Shown here piece by piece: positions 42,874-51,964 of a stretch of 64,000 nt of DNA. The notes under the pieces were generated by a model. The model had not been told where the DNA came from and did not search any database. It saw nothing but the letters and a program-made list of their open reading frames with translations. The translations under genes were made by a program, and so were the position numbers. The DNA is from BOG-932 sp965276835 (GTDB lineage Bacteria > Pseudomonadota > Alphaproteobacteria > BOG-932 > Roseiterribacteraceae). The stretch covers positions 1,488,001-1,552,000 of the forward strand of contig OZ255631.1 of the NCBI GenBank assembly GCA_965276835.1. Reading direction: 5' to 3'. Numbering within the stretch: position 1 is the stretch's first letter; every line of letters begins with the position of its first letter.

Positions 42874-43245
42874 TTATCGCTCCATTGACGGCCGAAATTG
42901 CGGCAGTTTGCTTCCAGAAACCTCGGCAAAAAACAATTCAACCGGCATTCTCAGCGCGACCGCGCTGCTTTCGGTATCGAGCAAATTCGAAATCACCCGG
43001 ACGCCATCCTCAAGATCGATCAGAGCGACGACCCGCGGGTTCTCGTCTGGCTTCGTCGGATGTTTCGAGACAATCCAAGCCGACACCGTTCCGCGCCCAC
43101 GCGATTCATGGGCGATCCAGCGCAACGACTGACAGTGCGGGCACATCGGACCAGGCGGCTGTCGGATCGCGCCGCAATCCTGGCACTTCTGGAAGAGCAA
43201 TTTGTCCTGCTTCACGCCTTCCCAGAAAAAATCCTGATCACGCAT
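42874..43245 (-). CDS. DUF35 OB-fold/zinc-ribbon partner of thiolase-like protein
   Basis: 123 residues. N-terminal zinc ribbon CQDCGAIRQPPGPMCPHC (about 20-37) and an OB-fold (GRGTVSAWIVSKHP..., VVALIDLEDGVRVISNLL). The ATG at 43245 gives MRDQDFFW, the usual start; the upstream frame extension is not coding-like. The stop adjoins the thiolase-like start. DUF35 proteins bind acyl-CoA and form complexes with such aldolases. Confidence 0.88.
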   Translation of the reverse strand: MRDQDFFWEGVKQDKLLFQKCQDCGAIRQPPGPMCPHCQSLRWIAHESRGRGTVSAWIVSKHPTKPDENPRVVALIDLEDGVRVISNLLDTESSAVALRMPVELFFAEVSGSKLPQFRPSMER

Positions 43246-43754
43246 CGACCGCCCCCTTCGCCTAGCCTGAAATATATTTAGGCGTCGGAGCGACCTAACG
43301 CAGGATGATTTCGTCTCAGAAGACCTGTCTAAATGGGACAGACCGAGCGTGCGACCTCTCTTTTCGGATTCACGACTACGCCCAATCGACCCAAGATGAT
43401 TTCCGAGCCGTGACTTGAACAGACATCGTCGAAAGTCGATCAATATTCCTTCAATAGTCCGTTCCAAGGCACGTTACCGGTGTCCCCAATCGCTACTTAA
43501 GTCTGTCTGATTTTGGGATTCGCCTCTTTTTCCTAGCTGTTACGTTCGGCATTGCGTTCCTGATTGCGTCGGTGCGGCCCCAAGCCATCGCTGCGTTTCG
43601 TCCGAACAATCATGCAATCGATTGCTAAGAATTTAACGCCATTGCCGGGGAAGGCTTTGTAACCATGGACCGGACGGACAAGCGCCGCTCAAACGAGAGC
43701 GGAAAAGCCAAACGCACCACTGCGTCCCGCTGCACAATCGCCGGCGAGTCCTGA
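43246..43754. other. Divergent promoter region of DUF35 and GMC genes
   Basis: 509 bases, no gene. It contains a near-palindrome GCCTGAAATATATTTAGGC (near 43265) close to the DUF35 start. It also holds the 43482-43522 block shared with 39462-39502 and the palindrome GCAATCGATTGC (43613-43624). Confidence 0.45.
43613..43624. promoter_or_regulatory. Candidate operator before GMC operon
   Basis: GCAATCGATTGC is a perfect 12-base palindrome, with the same CAATCGATTG core as the site before the TetR gene (39322-39331). It lies about 130 bases before the GMC start. Confidence 0.5.
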
Positions 43755-45446
43755 ATGGCTGACCACCAATGGGACGTGATCATTGTGGGCTCGGGCGCTG
43801 GCGGCGGCATCGGTGCTTACGTCCTGACCAAGGCCGGCCTTCGGGTTCTGCTGCTCGAAGCGGGCCGAGCTTACGATCCGGTCAAAGAGACACCGATGTT
43901 CCAAACAGCTGAAAATGCGCCGTTGCGCAATGCGAAAACGCCGGACAAGCCGTTCGGCTTCTTCGATGCAACAGTGGGAGGCGGATGGGACGTCCCAGGC
44001 GAACCTTACACGGTTGCCGAGGGATCAAAATTCAAATGGTACCGGACGCGCATGGTTGGCGGACGAACCAACCATTGGGCACGGATGTCTCTGCGCCTCG
44101 GGCCGTATGACTTCAAGGGACGGTCGCGCGACGGTCTCGGTGTCGACTGGCCCATCACCTACAACGATCTTGAGCCCTGGTACGCCAAGACCGAGGAACT
44201 CATCGGCGTCTGCGGCGGCCAAGAGCAGCTTGAGAACGAGCCGTGCTCTACCGGAGCGCAGCCGCCGCCGACGCGGCGCGCAAGCGAGCGGCTCATCGAA
44301 CGTGTCTTCGGCAGCATGGACATTCCAGTTGCGTCTCTGCGCGCCGCCATCCTCTCGCAACCTCTGGGCGATCGACCCGCGTGTCTCTATGCGACCCCCT
44401 GCATGCGCGGCTGCGCGGTCAAGGCAAATTTCCAGAGCCCGACAATCCTGCTTGAGCCGGCTGTGGCAACCGGAAAGCTTGAGATCCGTCCCGATTCCTT
44501 CGTCCATCAGGTCGAGCTTGGTGCGGACGGACGCGCCTCTGGCGTCGCCTATTTCGACCGGGAAACGGGGGAACGGCGTGTCGTGCGCGCAAAAGCAGTC
44601 GTTCTGGCGGCAAGCGCCTGCGAGAGCGCCCGCATTCTGCTTAATTCGAAGAACACACGCTTCCCAAACGGACTTTCGAACGATTCGGGCCAGGTTGGGC
44701 GTAATCTGACTGACACGGTGGGAACAGTTGCGCTGGGGACCGTTCCAGTACTCGAGGGGCAGCCTCCTCGCAACGATGATGGGATGTCCCTCTCTCATAT
44801 TTACGTGCCCTGGTGGGGGCATAGTCAGCAGGCTAACAAACAACTCGACTTTCCCCGTGGCTACCACGTTGAGTTGTTCGCCAATCGGACGATGCCGGAC
44901 ATGTTCATGAGCAACATGACGGATTTCTGCGAGACCCCGTTTGGGCTCGGTCTCCGTGAGGAAATGCGGCGCAAATACGGGTCGCTGGTCGTCCTGTCCG
45001 GACGCGGGGAGATGATCCCCAACGACGGCACCTTTTGCGAACTCGATCCCTCCGTAAAGGATCGCTTCGGCATCCCCGTCCTCCGCTTCCATTGGAAATG
45101 GGGAGAACACGAGCTTCGGCAGGCCGCCCACGCGGGAGCAACCTTCCGAGAGTTCTTTAAGCGCGCCGGCGGGAAGATCCTCTATGGCGGCGAAACCGAC
45201 GGCGAGAAAGGCATCAGCACCGGCGGCGAAATCATTCACGAAGTCGGGACGACGCGCATGGGAAGCGACGCCAAGAATTCCGTTGTGAATCAGCATGGCC
45301 AAAGCTGGGCGGTACGCAACCTCTTCGTCATGGACGGCGGCGTCTTCGCTTCGAACCCCCACAAAAGCCCTACCCTAACGATCCTCGCGCTCGCTTGGCG
45401 AAGCAGCGCCCACCTCGCCGATCAGTTCAGAAAGGGAGGTCTATGA
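43755..45446 (+). CDS. GMC-family FAD dehydrogenase (glucoside 3-dehydrogenase type)
   Basis: 563-residue FAD enzyme. The FAD-binding loop is VGSGAGGGIGAYVLTKAG, followed by LLLEAG. The catalytic region near the end has HEVGTTRMGSDAKNSVV and the SNPHKSPTLTILALAW motif. This type, paired with a small Tat-exported 'gluconate 2-dehydrogenase subunit 3' protein, is typical of periplasmic dehydrogenases such as glucoside 3-dehydrogenase, which pass electrons to a cytochrome. No cytochrome gene follows here. The stop overlaps the next start (ATGA). It opens a six-gene catabolic operon. Confidence 0.88.
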   Translation: MADHQWDVIIVGSGAGGGIGAYVLTKAGLRVLLLEAGRAYDPVKETPMFQTAENAPLRNAKTPDKPFGFFDATVGGGWDVPGEPYTVAEGSKFKWYRTRMVGGRTNHWARMSLRLGPYDFKGRSRDGLGVDWPITYNDLEPWYAKTEELIGVCGGQEQLENEPCSTGAQPPPTRRASERLIERVFGSMDIPVASLRAAILSQPLGDRPACLYATPCMRGCAVKANFQSPTILLEPAVATGKLEIRPDSFVHQVELGADGRASGVAYFDRETGERRVVRAKAVVLAASACESARILLNSKNTRFPNGLSNDSGQVGRNLTDTVGTVALGTVPVLEGQPPRNDDGMSLSHIYVPWWGHSQQANKQLDFPRGYHVELFANRTMPDMFMSNMTDFCETPFGLGLREEMRRKYGSLVVLSGRGEMIPNDGTFCELDPSVKDRFGIPVLRFHWKWGEHELRQAAHAGATFREFFKRAGGKILYGGETDGEKGISTGGEIIHEVGTTRMGSDAKNSVVNQHGQSWAVRNLFVMDGGVFASNPHKSPTLTILALAWRSSAHLADQFRKGGL

Positions 45447-46123
45447 GCGCGTCCCAAAACTACTCCGTTACGCGGCGCACCACGCTTGGCTGGCTGTCAT
45501 CCGCCATGTCGATCTCGGCATTCGGCATACCCATGTCGCTTGCAAACTGGGCGCATGGTGCATCAGCTCCCGACGCTATGTCTGTCGCCGCTTCAGGCTA
45601 CGGTAAAGACCCCAACCTGTTCGATCCGCATGCGCCTTGGCCGCGCACCATGACCCAAGGTCAACTCAAGCAGGCCGGCGCCCTCGCAGATCTTTTCCTA
45701 CCAAAGACCACTTCCTTCCCCGCCCCGAGCGAAGTCGGGATCGCCGATTTCGTGGACGAATGGGTAAGCGCCCCATACCCGGAGCAGCAGCGAGATCGGG
45801 CCTTAATCCTCGACGGACTTGAATGGCTGGATCATCAGGCGAACCAGCTCGGCAAACCCGATTTCTGCTCGCTCAGCCAAAGTCAGCAGCTTCAGTTGCT
45901 CGGCCAGACGGCCCAGTTGCCGGCCTCGAAAGATCCGCAGGCAATGAAGCTTTACGGCTTCTTCCGCCGTTTCCGCAGCGTGACCGTCGGAGCCTATTAC
46001 TGCCTCGAACGCAACTTCGCCGAGATCGGCTACATGGGCAACGTCGCTCTTGAGAGTTTTCCCGCGCCGACCGCGGAAGAGAACGCATTCATCGACCGCG
46101 CTCTCGCGAAGCTGAACCTCTGA
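45443..46123 (+). CDS. Tat-exported small subunit (gluconate 2-dehydrogenase subunit 3 family)
   Basis: 226 residues. Tat-type signal with RRTTLGWLSSAMSISAFG (about 10-27), then the subunit-3 domain with FLPKTTSFPAPSEVGIADFVDEWVSAPY and KLYGFFRRFRSVTVGAYYC. The ATG at 45443 follows GGGAGG and overlaps the GMC stop by 4 bases. This subunit helps exporting and folding of the FAD enzyme in the periplasm. Confidence 0.87.
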   Translation: MSASQNYSVTRRTTLGWLSSAMSISAFGIPMSLANWAHGASAPDAMSVAASGYGKDPNLFDPHAPWPRTMTQGQLKQAGALADLFLPKTTSFPAPSEVGIADFVDEWVSAPYPEQQRDRALILDGLEWLDHQANQLGKPDFCSLSQSQQLQLLGQTAQLPASKDPQAMKLYGFFRRFRSVTVGAYYCLERNFAEIGYMGNVALESFPAPTAEENAFIDRALAKLNL

Positions 46124-46168
46124 CCCCCCAAATGGCGAGCGACAACAATCACCTTACGGAGATGCCGC

Positions 46169-47158
46169 ATGACTTATCGGATTCGTAGTCACTTGGCCGA
46201 AGGGGCAGTCCCAATGGCGGGGGTCTCCAGGCGAGCTTTCACCAGCGGCGCGCTGGCAATGGCGGGACTTGGCTTATGGAGGAACGGCGCTATGGCTAAC
46301 CCTAACAGTCTACCTATCGGTATCCAGCTTTTCATGGTCCGGGAGGATATGAAAAAGGATTTCGAAGGCACATTGCGCAAGATCGCCGAAATCGGATTTC
46401 GGGAAATCGAGAGTGCCGGCCGGTCCGGTGGGGGGCAAAGCGTCAAACAGATTGCCGATTTCGGCAAAAGTGTGGGCCTGAGCTTGCGCAGCACGCATGT
46501 CAGCGTTCCCGAACTGCAAAGTGGCGCCGACAAAGTTTTTCAGGACGCGCACGATGCCGGCGTCGAATATGTCGTCTGTGCCGCGCCCTGGGCCAGGGAT
46601 CCGTCGCGGTTCAAACCGCTCGACCCTTCAGACCCGCTGATCAAAAAATACGGCCCCGCAGCACCGTTTATCAACATGCTCCACAATCTGAACCTGGATG
46701 ACTGGAAGTGGATGGTCGATTTCTTCAATGAAATCGGAGCGAACGCCAAGGCGGCCGGACTCACTTTCGCGTACCACAATCACAATTTCGAATTCAAAAA
46801 GCTCGACGGCGTCGTGCCCTATGATCTGCTGATCGAGAAAACCGACCCGCAATCCCTGTCGTTCGAGCTCGATTGCGGTTGGATGGTGAACGCAGGCCTC
46901 GACCCGGTCGACTATCTGACCAGGCACGGCGATCGGTATCGCCTGCTGCATATCAAGGACCTTGCGAAAGGCCAGGCTCCGGGCGGCGAGAAGACCACCG
47001 AAGTCGGTAGCGGCACCATCGATTGGAAGCGAATCTTCGAAACCGCCAAAAAGACCAAAGTCGGCGGCTACTATATCGAGCAGGAGCCGCCGTTCGACCG
47101 TCCCCCGCTCGAATCGGCACAGATCAGCTACGACTATCTTCACAAGCTGACGACGTGA
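46169..47158 (+). CDS. Tat-exported TIM-barrel isomerase/lyase-like protein
   Basis: 329 residues. N-terminal Tat signal (SRRAFTSGALAMAGLG, about 20-35), then a sugar phosphate isomerase/epimerase-type TIM barrel. Metal ligands are visible: HxNHNFEF (AYHNHNFEF), ELDCGWM and the final Glu in YYIEQE. LHIKDL is typical. As it is exported and follows a C3-oxidising GMC enzyme, it may cleave a 3-keto-glycoside in the periplasm; this is inference from known pathways where such TIM barrels act. Its stop overlaps the MFS start (GTGA). Confidence 0.85.
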   Translation: MTYRIRSHLAEGAVPMAGVSRRAFTSGALAMAGLGLWRNGAMANPNSLPIGIQLFMVREDMKKDFEGTLRKIAEIGFREIESAGRSGGGQSVKQIADFGKSVGLSLRSTHVSVPELQSGADKVFQDAHDAGVEYVVCAAPWARDPSRFKPLDPSDPLIKKYGPAAPFINMLHNLNLDDWKWMVDFFNEIGANAKAAGLTFAYHNHNFEFKKLDGVVPYDLLIEKTDPQSLSFELDCGWMVNAGLDPVDYLTRHGDRYRLLHIKDLAKGQAPGGEKTTEVGSGTIDWKRIFETAKKTKVGGYYIEQEPPFDRPPLESAQISYDYLHKLTT

Positions 47159-48672
47159 CTGGTATTGATGCCCGCAGAAACGGGTGGTTGTTCGCAACCT
47201 GCTTCGCGGCGATTGTCGCAACCTCGTTCTGCTTTATCCTGCGCGGTGTGGTCGTCGACGATTGGGGCCGCGAGTTCGCCCTTTCGGAAACTCAGAAGGG
47301 AGAGCTGCTGGGCGTTGGCCTCTGGCCCTTCGCGATCTCGATCGTGTTCCTCGGTCTGCTGATCGATCGGATAGGCTTCCGCACCGCGCTATGGTTCGCC
47401 GCCGCCTGCCACGTCGTCGGGCTCACCGTTCTGCTGACAGCGAGCGGCTATTGGGGCCTCTATATCGGCACTTTTATCATGGCGTTGGGCAATGGTGCCG
47501 TCGAGGCTGCAGCCAACCCGATGGTCGCCACGCTGTATAGCGGCGATAAGCCGAAATGGCTCAACCGGCTCCATGCTGCCTGGCCGGTCGGGCTGATCAT
47601 GGGCGGGCTGCTGGCGTTGGCGGCAGGCGCGACAACCGACTGGCGGATCAAATGCGCACTTCTCGCAATCCCTGTTGCGATCTATGCGCTTATGCTGATG
47701 GGGCGCACCTTCCCCGTTAGCGAGCGCGTTGCCTTCGGCGTGCCGTATCGCGCCATGCTGTCTGAGGCCGGTTTCGTCAGCGCCGGGATCATCATCCTCT
47801 TGATGATGCTCGAGATCGGGCGGCTCACCGACCTCTCAAGCTCGGCGTTGGTTGGCATCGTAGCCGTCCTGACGGCGGCCTATGCGGTTTTCGCAAAGGG
47901 AGCGGTCGGGCGGCCACTCTTTATCGTGCTGGTGCTGATTATGATTCCGCTGGCGACGACGGAACTCAGCACAGACAGCTGGATTTCCTCGCTGATGGAA
48001 CCGGAGATGCGGCGTGTCGGGCTGCAGGCCGGCTGGGTGCTGGTCTATACCTCGGCCATCGTCTTCATCATTCGCGTCTTCGCAGGCTCGCTTATCCATT
48101 GGCTGAAGCCGCTGCCTGTGCTGGCGGCCGCTTCAGCGCTGGCTTTCGTCGGCCTCTATGCTCTTTCCGCGACAACCGGGGTCTGGCTGATCGCAGCGGC
48201 GACGCTCTACGGCATCGGCAAGAGCTTCTTCTGGGGTACCAGTTTGGGTGTCTGCTCCGAGCAGCTCCCAAAGGGCGGAGCCGTCACCATGAACGTGATG
48301 GTGGGCGCCGGCATGCTGGCGGCAGGTATCATCGGCTCAGTGCTGCTTGGCGCGGCGCAGGACCGTGCAACCGCCGATGCGCTAGCCGACCGCGACGCTC
48401 GACAAGGCACGCACCTGGCAGAAACCTATCTTACCGGCAGCAAGGTCAGCGTCTTTGGTCCCTATCGCTCGCTAGACACTTCCAAGATCGCGGGAGCCGA
48501 CCCAGCCGATCGGGCGCTGCTGAGCCAAATCCAGGGCGACGCCAAGAAGACAGCTCTCAAGGATGTCGCGAAACTGCCGCTAAGCACGTTCGTCGCCTAT
48601 TTGGTCTTGATCGCCATTTTCCGCCGCCGAGGCGGATATCGCCCGGTCGTTCTGGTTCAGGTCGGCGAATGA
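47155..48672 (+). CDS. MFS sugar transporter
   Basis: 505-residue major facilitator with about 12 membrane segments. GTG start at 47155 overlaps the previous stop by 4 bases. GFRTALWFAAACHVVGL and EAAANPMVATLYSGDK resemble fucose/hexose-type MFS carriers. A soluble loop (around 420-470, FGPYRSLDTSKIAGADPAD) precedes the last segment. It should bring the cleaved sugar or keto-sugar into the cell. Stop overlaps the next start (ATGA). Confidence 0.85.
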   Translation: MTGIDARRNGWLFATCFAAIVATSFCFILRGVVVDDWGREFALSETQKGELLGVGLWPFAISIVFLGLLIDRIGFRTALWFAAACHVVGLTVLLTASGYWGLYIGTFIMALGNGAVEAAANPMVATLYSGDKPKWLNRLHAAWPVGLIMGGLLALAAGATTDWRIKCALLAIPVAIYALMLMGRTFPVSERVAFGVPYRAMLSEAGFVSAGIIILLMMLEIGRLTDLSSSALVGIVAVLTAAYAVFAKGAVGRPLFIVLVLIMIPLATTELSTDSWISSLMEPEMRRVGLQAGWVLVYTSAIVFIIRVFAGSLIHWLKPLPVLAAASALAFVGLYALSATTGVWLIAAATLYGIGKSFFWGTSLGVCSEQLPKGGAVTMNVMVGAGMLAAGIIGSVLLGAAQDRATADALADRDARQGTHLAETYLTGSKVSVFGPYRSLDTSKIAGADPADRALLSQIQGDAKKTALKDVAKLPLSTFVAYLVLIAIFRRRGGYRPVVLVQVGE

Positions 48673-49793
48673 CTGCTGCTCCTCTTCGCTTAGCGATGGT
48701 CGGCGGCGGTCCAGGTTCCTTTATCGGTCCTATCCACAAAATGGCGGCCGAGCTCGATGGCGCATTCACGCTGGTGGCGGGTGCCTTCAGCCGTGATCCG
48801 GTGAAATCCCGGGCGGCGGCCGAACGATACGGACGGCCGATCGATCGCGGCTATGACGACTACCGCATTATGCTGGACATGGAAAAAACCCGGCCCGATG
48901 GGGCGGAGGTCATCGCGATCGTGACCCCAAACCATATGCATCTTCCTGTGGCCGAGGCCGCGATCGCGCTTGGCTTCCACGTCATCAGCGACAAACCGGC
49001 GACCGCCACGCTTGCCGAGGCGCTCGCGCTCAAAACGGCATTAGACCAAACCTCGGTGCGGTACGGCCTGACCTACACCTATACCGGCTATCCCATGCTC
49101 CGCGAAGCACGCGAGATCTGTCTCGCCGGCGATCTCGGCGCGATCCGCAAAGTAACGGTCGAATATTCTCAGGGCTGGCTCTCCAACGCCGTCGAGCAGA
49201 CCGGCAACCGTCAGGCCGCATGGCGGGTGGATCCGCGGCGGGCCGGCGCGGGTGGCGCGATCGGAGATATCGGAGTTCACGCCTTCAATATCGCGGAGTT
49301 CGTAACCGGCCACCGGGTCGTGAAGCTTTGTGCCGATCTCTCGAGCCTGGTAGCGGGCCGTGTGCTCGACGACGACTGCAATATGCTGCTTCGGTTCGAC
49401 AACGGTGCCGCGGGTGTACTCATCGCATCGCAGATCGCGGCAGGCGACCGCAATGGTCTCAGGCTCAAAGTCTATGGTGAAAAAGGCGGGTTGGACTGGT
49501 CGCACGAAGCGTCGCAAATGCTGACCGTGAACTGGGCCGAAAAGCCCGTAGAAACGCTTCATGCCGGCTCTCCCTATCTGCGGCGGGGTATCCAGGATTC
49601 GCGCCTGCCCACCGGACATCCCGAGGGTTTTATCGAGGCCTTCGGCAATCTTTATCGCGACTTTGCTGAGCATATCCGAAACGGCGAGAAGACGTTGGTT
49701 CCCGGCATCTCGGAAGGCGTCCGCAGCATGGCGTTCGTCGACCGTGCGGTCTTGTCCAGCGTGACCCGTGCCTGGGTCAAACTGGATAATTGA
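48669..49793 (+). CDS. Gfo/Idh/MocA family oxidoreductase
   Basis: 374 residues. Rossmann start RLAMVGGGPGSFIGPIHKMA, nicotinamide loop TPNHMHLP, SDKPATATLAEA as the EKP equivalent, and GAIGDIGVHAFNIAEFV with the catalytic Asp-x3-His. Such enzymes reduce or oxidise keto-sugars. In this operon it probably returns a 3-keto-sugar to a normal sugar. ATG at 48669 overlaps the MFS stop. Confidence 0.9.
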   Translation: MTAAPLRLAMVGGGPGSFIGPIHKMAAELDGAFTLVAGAFSRDPVKSRAAAERYGRPIDRGYDDYRIMLDMEKTRPDGAEVIAIVTPNHMHLPVAEAAIALGFHVISDKPATATLAEALALKTALDQTSVRYGLTYTYTGYPMLREAREICLAGDLGAIRKVTVEYSQGWLSNAVEQTGNRQAAWRVDPRRAGAGGAIGDIGVHAFNIAEFVTGHRVVKLCADLSSLVAGRVLDDDCNMLLRFDNGAAGVLIASQIAAGDRNGLRLKVYGEKGGLDWSHEASQMLTVNWAEKPVETLHAGSPYLRRGIQDSRLPTGHPEGFIEAFGNLYRDFAEHIRNGEKTLVPGISEGVRSMAFVDRAVLSSVTRAWVKLDN

Positions 49794-49805
49794 GGAGCAG
49801 CAAGC

Positions 49806-50837
49806 GTGAAAACGATTAAAGGGCCTGGAATCTTCCTTGCCCAATTCGCCGGCGATACTCCGCCATTCAATCGTCTTGAGACGATTGCCGACTGGGCGGC
49901 GGACCTCGGTTACGACGGCATCCAAATGCCGACGAACACGCCCTTGTTCGACCTCGCCCGTGCGGCACAGAGCAAGGACTACTGTCAGGAGGTCCAAGGC
50001 ATACTGGCCAAGCGCTCGCTGGTCATCACCGAGCTCTCAACGCACCTGCAAGGCCAACTCGTCGCGGTCGACCCGGCATCCAATGCGTTGTTCGACCGTT
50101 TCGCGCCGCCGGAACTTCATGGCAGACCCGAAGCGCGGCAAGCCTGGGCAACCGACCAACTGAAGCTGGCGGCGAAAGCCAGCGCTAATCTCGGGCTATC
50201 CGCCCATGCCACCTTCTCCGGTGCGCTGCTCTGGAGTCATTTTTACCCCTGGCCGCAGCGCGCAGCCGGCCAGGTCGCGGACGGGTTCGCCCGACTTGCC
50301 GCCCTGTGGCGTCCGGTCCTCGACGCGTTCGAGGCAGCAGGCGTTGACCTCTGCTTCGAAATTCATCCAGGCGAAGACCTCCACGACGGCGCAACCTTCG
50401 AGCGGTTCCTAGCCGCCGTCGATGGGCACCCCCGCGCGAACATCCTCTACGATCCCAGCCATCTGCTGCTCCAGCAGATGGACTATCTTCAGTTCATTGA
50501 TTTCTACCATGACCGGATTCGAGCGTTCCATGTGAAGGACGCGGAGTTCCGGCCGAATGGTCGCTCCGGCGTCTATGGCGGATATCAATCATGGATCGAC
50601 CGGCCAGGACGATTTCGATCGCTAGGCGACGGGCAAATCGACTTCCGCACGATATTCTCCAAGCTTGCGCAATACGATTATCCCGGCTGGGCGGTGCTTG
50701 AGTGGGAATGCTGCTTGAAGCATCCCGAGGACGGAGCCCGCGAAGGCGCTCCGTTTATTCGGGACCGCATTATCCGTGTGACCGACCGGGCTTTCGATGA
50801 TTTCGCGGGCGATGCAACGGATGAGACCACCCCTTAA
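49806..50837 (+). CDS. Cytoplasmic TIM-barrel sugar isomerase/epimerase
   Basis: 343-residue sugar phosphate isomerase/epimerase TIM barrel without a signal. Metal ligands are visible in CFEIHPGEDLHDG (Glu), ILYDPSHLLLQ (Asp, His), FHVKDAEF (His) and VLEWECC (Glu). Related proteins act as keto-sugar isomerases or glycoside lyases. GTG start at 49806 lies 12 bases after the oxidoreductase and completes the sugar operon. Residues 21-27 contain a 9-2-9 palindrome at DNA level, probably chance. Confidence 0.86.
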   Translation: MKTIKGPGIFLAQFAGDTPPFNRLETIADWAADLGYDGIQMPTNTPLFDLARAAQSKDYCQEVQGILAKRSLVITELSTHLQGQLVAVDPASNALFDRFAPPELHGRPEARQAWATDQLKLAAKASANLGLSAHATFSGALLWSHFYPWPQRAAGQVADGFARLAALWRPVLDAFEAAGVDLCFEIHPGEDLHDGATFERFLAAVDGHPRANILYDPSHLLLQQMDYLQFIDFYHDRIRAFHVKDAEFRPNGRSGVYGGYQSWIDRPGRFRSLGDGQIDFRTIFSKLAQYDYPGWAVLEWECCLKHPEDGAREGAPFIRDRIIRVTDRAFDDFAGDATDETTP

Positions 50838-50849
50838 AGGGCATGCGAT

Positions 50850-51773
50850 ATGATTAGAAATTCCCAGAGCTTTTGGATCTCGACACTCGTTCTATGCGTC
50901 GGTCTCTCGCTTGGCAGATTTGCCAGCGCCGAGGAAACGACCGTCCAACCTTCGTCATCGCAAACCAATGTCGAGCCACCAGTCGGGATGGTGGACGCGG
51001 CGTGCTTGCCGCATGTGGCTTCAACCGCCGAACATGACATGGTGGTTGATCTCGTCACGCCCGATCATCCTTTTGCCAACTTTCTCAAGGGCGCCAGTCG
51101 CGACACGATTGCGGGATTGATGGAGCTGAAGAAGGATCGAGACGCTGAAAAGGCGCGCGATTGGCCGGGCGTCTGTCGGTACAAGGCGGACAATGCGGCA
51201 CTCCAGGGTCGCAGCCCTAGGGTCGTATTCATGGGAGATTCCATCACCGAGTATTGGACTTTGGCCGATCCCACATTCTTTGGGCGAGACCTCGTGGCGC
51301 GAGGCATTAGCGGACAGACCACCGAGCAGATGCTGACGCGCTTTATGCAGGACGTCGTCGATCTCAAACCTCGAGCCGTCCATATCCTGGGCGGGACGAA
51401 CGATGTGGCCGGCAACACCGGTCCCAACAGTCCGGAGGACTTCAAGAACACGATGCGCGCCATGGTTTGGCTAGCACGCGCCAATCACATCGCGGTGGTG
51501 ATCGGCAGTATTCCACCGACCAACAAATTCTCGTGGCAGCCCAAGCTCAAGCCTGGACCTCGGATTGCTGAGTTGAATGCGTGGTTAAAGACGTTCTCCG
51601 CCGAGGTGAACGCCGAGTTCGTCGACTATCACACAGCGCTCGCCGGACCCGACGGCGAGTTGCCCGCCAAGTTCAGCAATGACGGTGTTCATCCCAATAC
51701 TGCCGGATACGCGATCATGCGTTCCTTAGCGGAAGCTGCCGTCGACAGGGCACTGCGCGCGCATCATAGCTGA
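50850..51773 (+). CDS. SGNH/GDSL hydrolase, secreted
   Basis: 307 residues with a signal peptide (about 1-27, LCVGLSLGRFASA). Blocks of the SGNH fold are present: FMGDSITEYW (nucleophile Ser), RGISGQTTEQML (Gly), LGGTNDVAG (Asn) and DGVHPNTAGY (Asp, His). It is likely an esterase that removes acyl groups from carbohydrates or lipids. It follows the sugar operon by 12 bases, suggesting deacylation of the substrate before oxidation. Two Cys in the N-terminal region (AACLPH, GVCRYK) may be disulfide bonded. Confidence 0.87.
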   Translation: MIRNSQSFWISTLVLCVGLSLGRFASAEETTVQPSSSQTNVEPPVGMVDAACLPHVASTAEHDMVVDLVTPDHPFANFLKGASRDTIAGLMELKKDRDAEKARDWPGVCRYKADNAALQGRSPRVVFMGDSITEYWTLADPTFFGRDLVARGISGQTTEQMLTRFMQDVVDLKPRAVHILGGTNDVAGNTGPNSPEDFKNTMRAMVWLARANHIAVVIGSIPPTNKFSWQPKLKPGPRIAELNAWLKTFSAEVNAEFVDYHTALAGPDGELPAKFSNDGVHPNTAGYAIMRSLAEAAVDRALRAHHS

Positions 51774-51964
51774 ACGCGGACTTAACTGACGCTAAGGACG
51801 ACGAGCGCGCCATCGCCCGCAGTCCCTGCGGTCGCTAGAGCCTCCCTCGATCGCCCGCGAGGCCGCCGCCATCCATCTTCACGATCCATGCGGCTGTTAC
51901 TGAACGGACGCCAAGCGCGGGCGCAATCAATTTCCCGGAATATAGATAAGGGACAGCCTGACCC

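Noticed and set aside
44025..45362. 445-codon open frame antisense to the GMC gene
   Set aside because: Shadow of a strongly supported FAD enzyme gene; no family pattern and no ribosome site.
49867..49886. CAATCGTCT-TG-AGACGATTG palindrome, similar to the TetR-type core
   Set aside because: It lies inside the coding start of the TIM-barrel gene, differs from the CAATCGATTG core, and may be chance.
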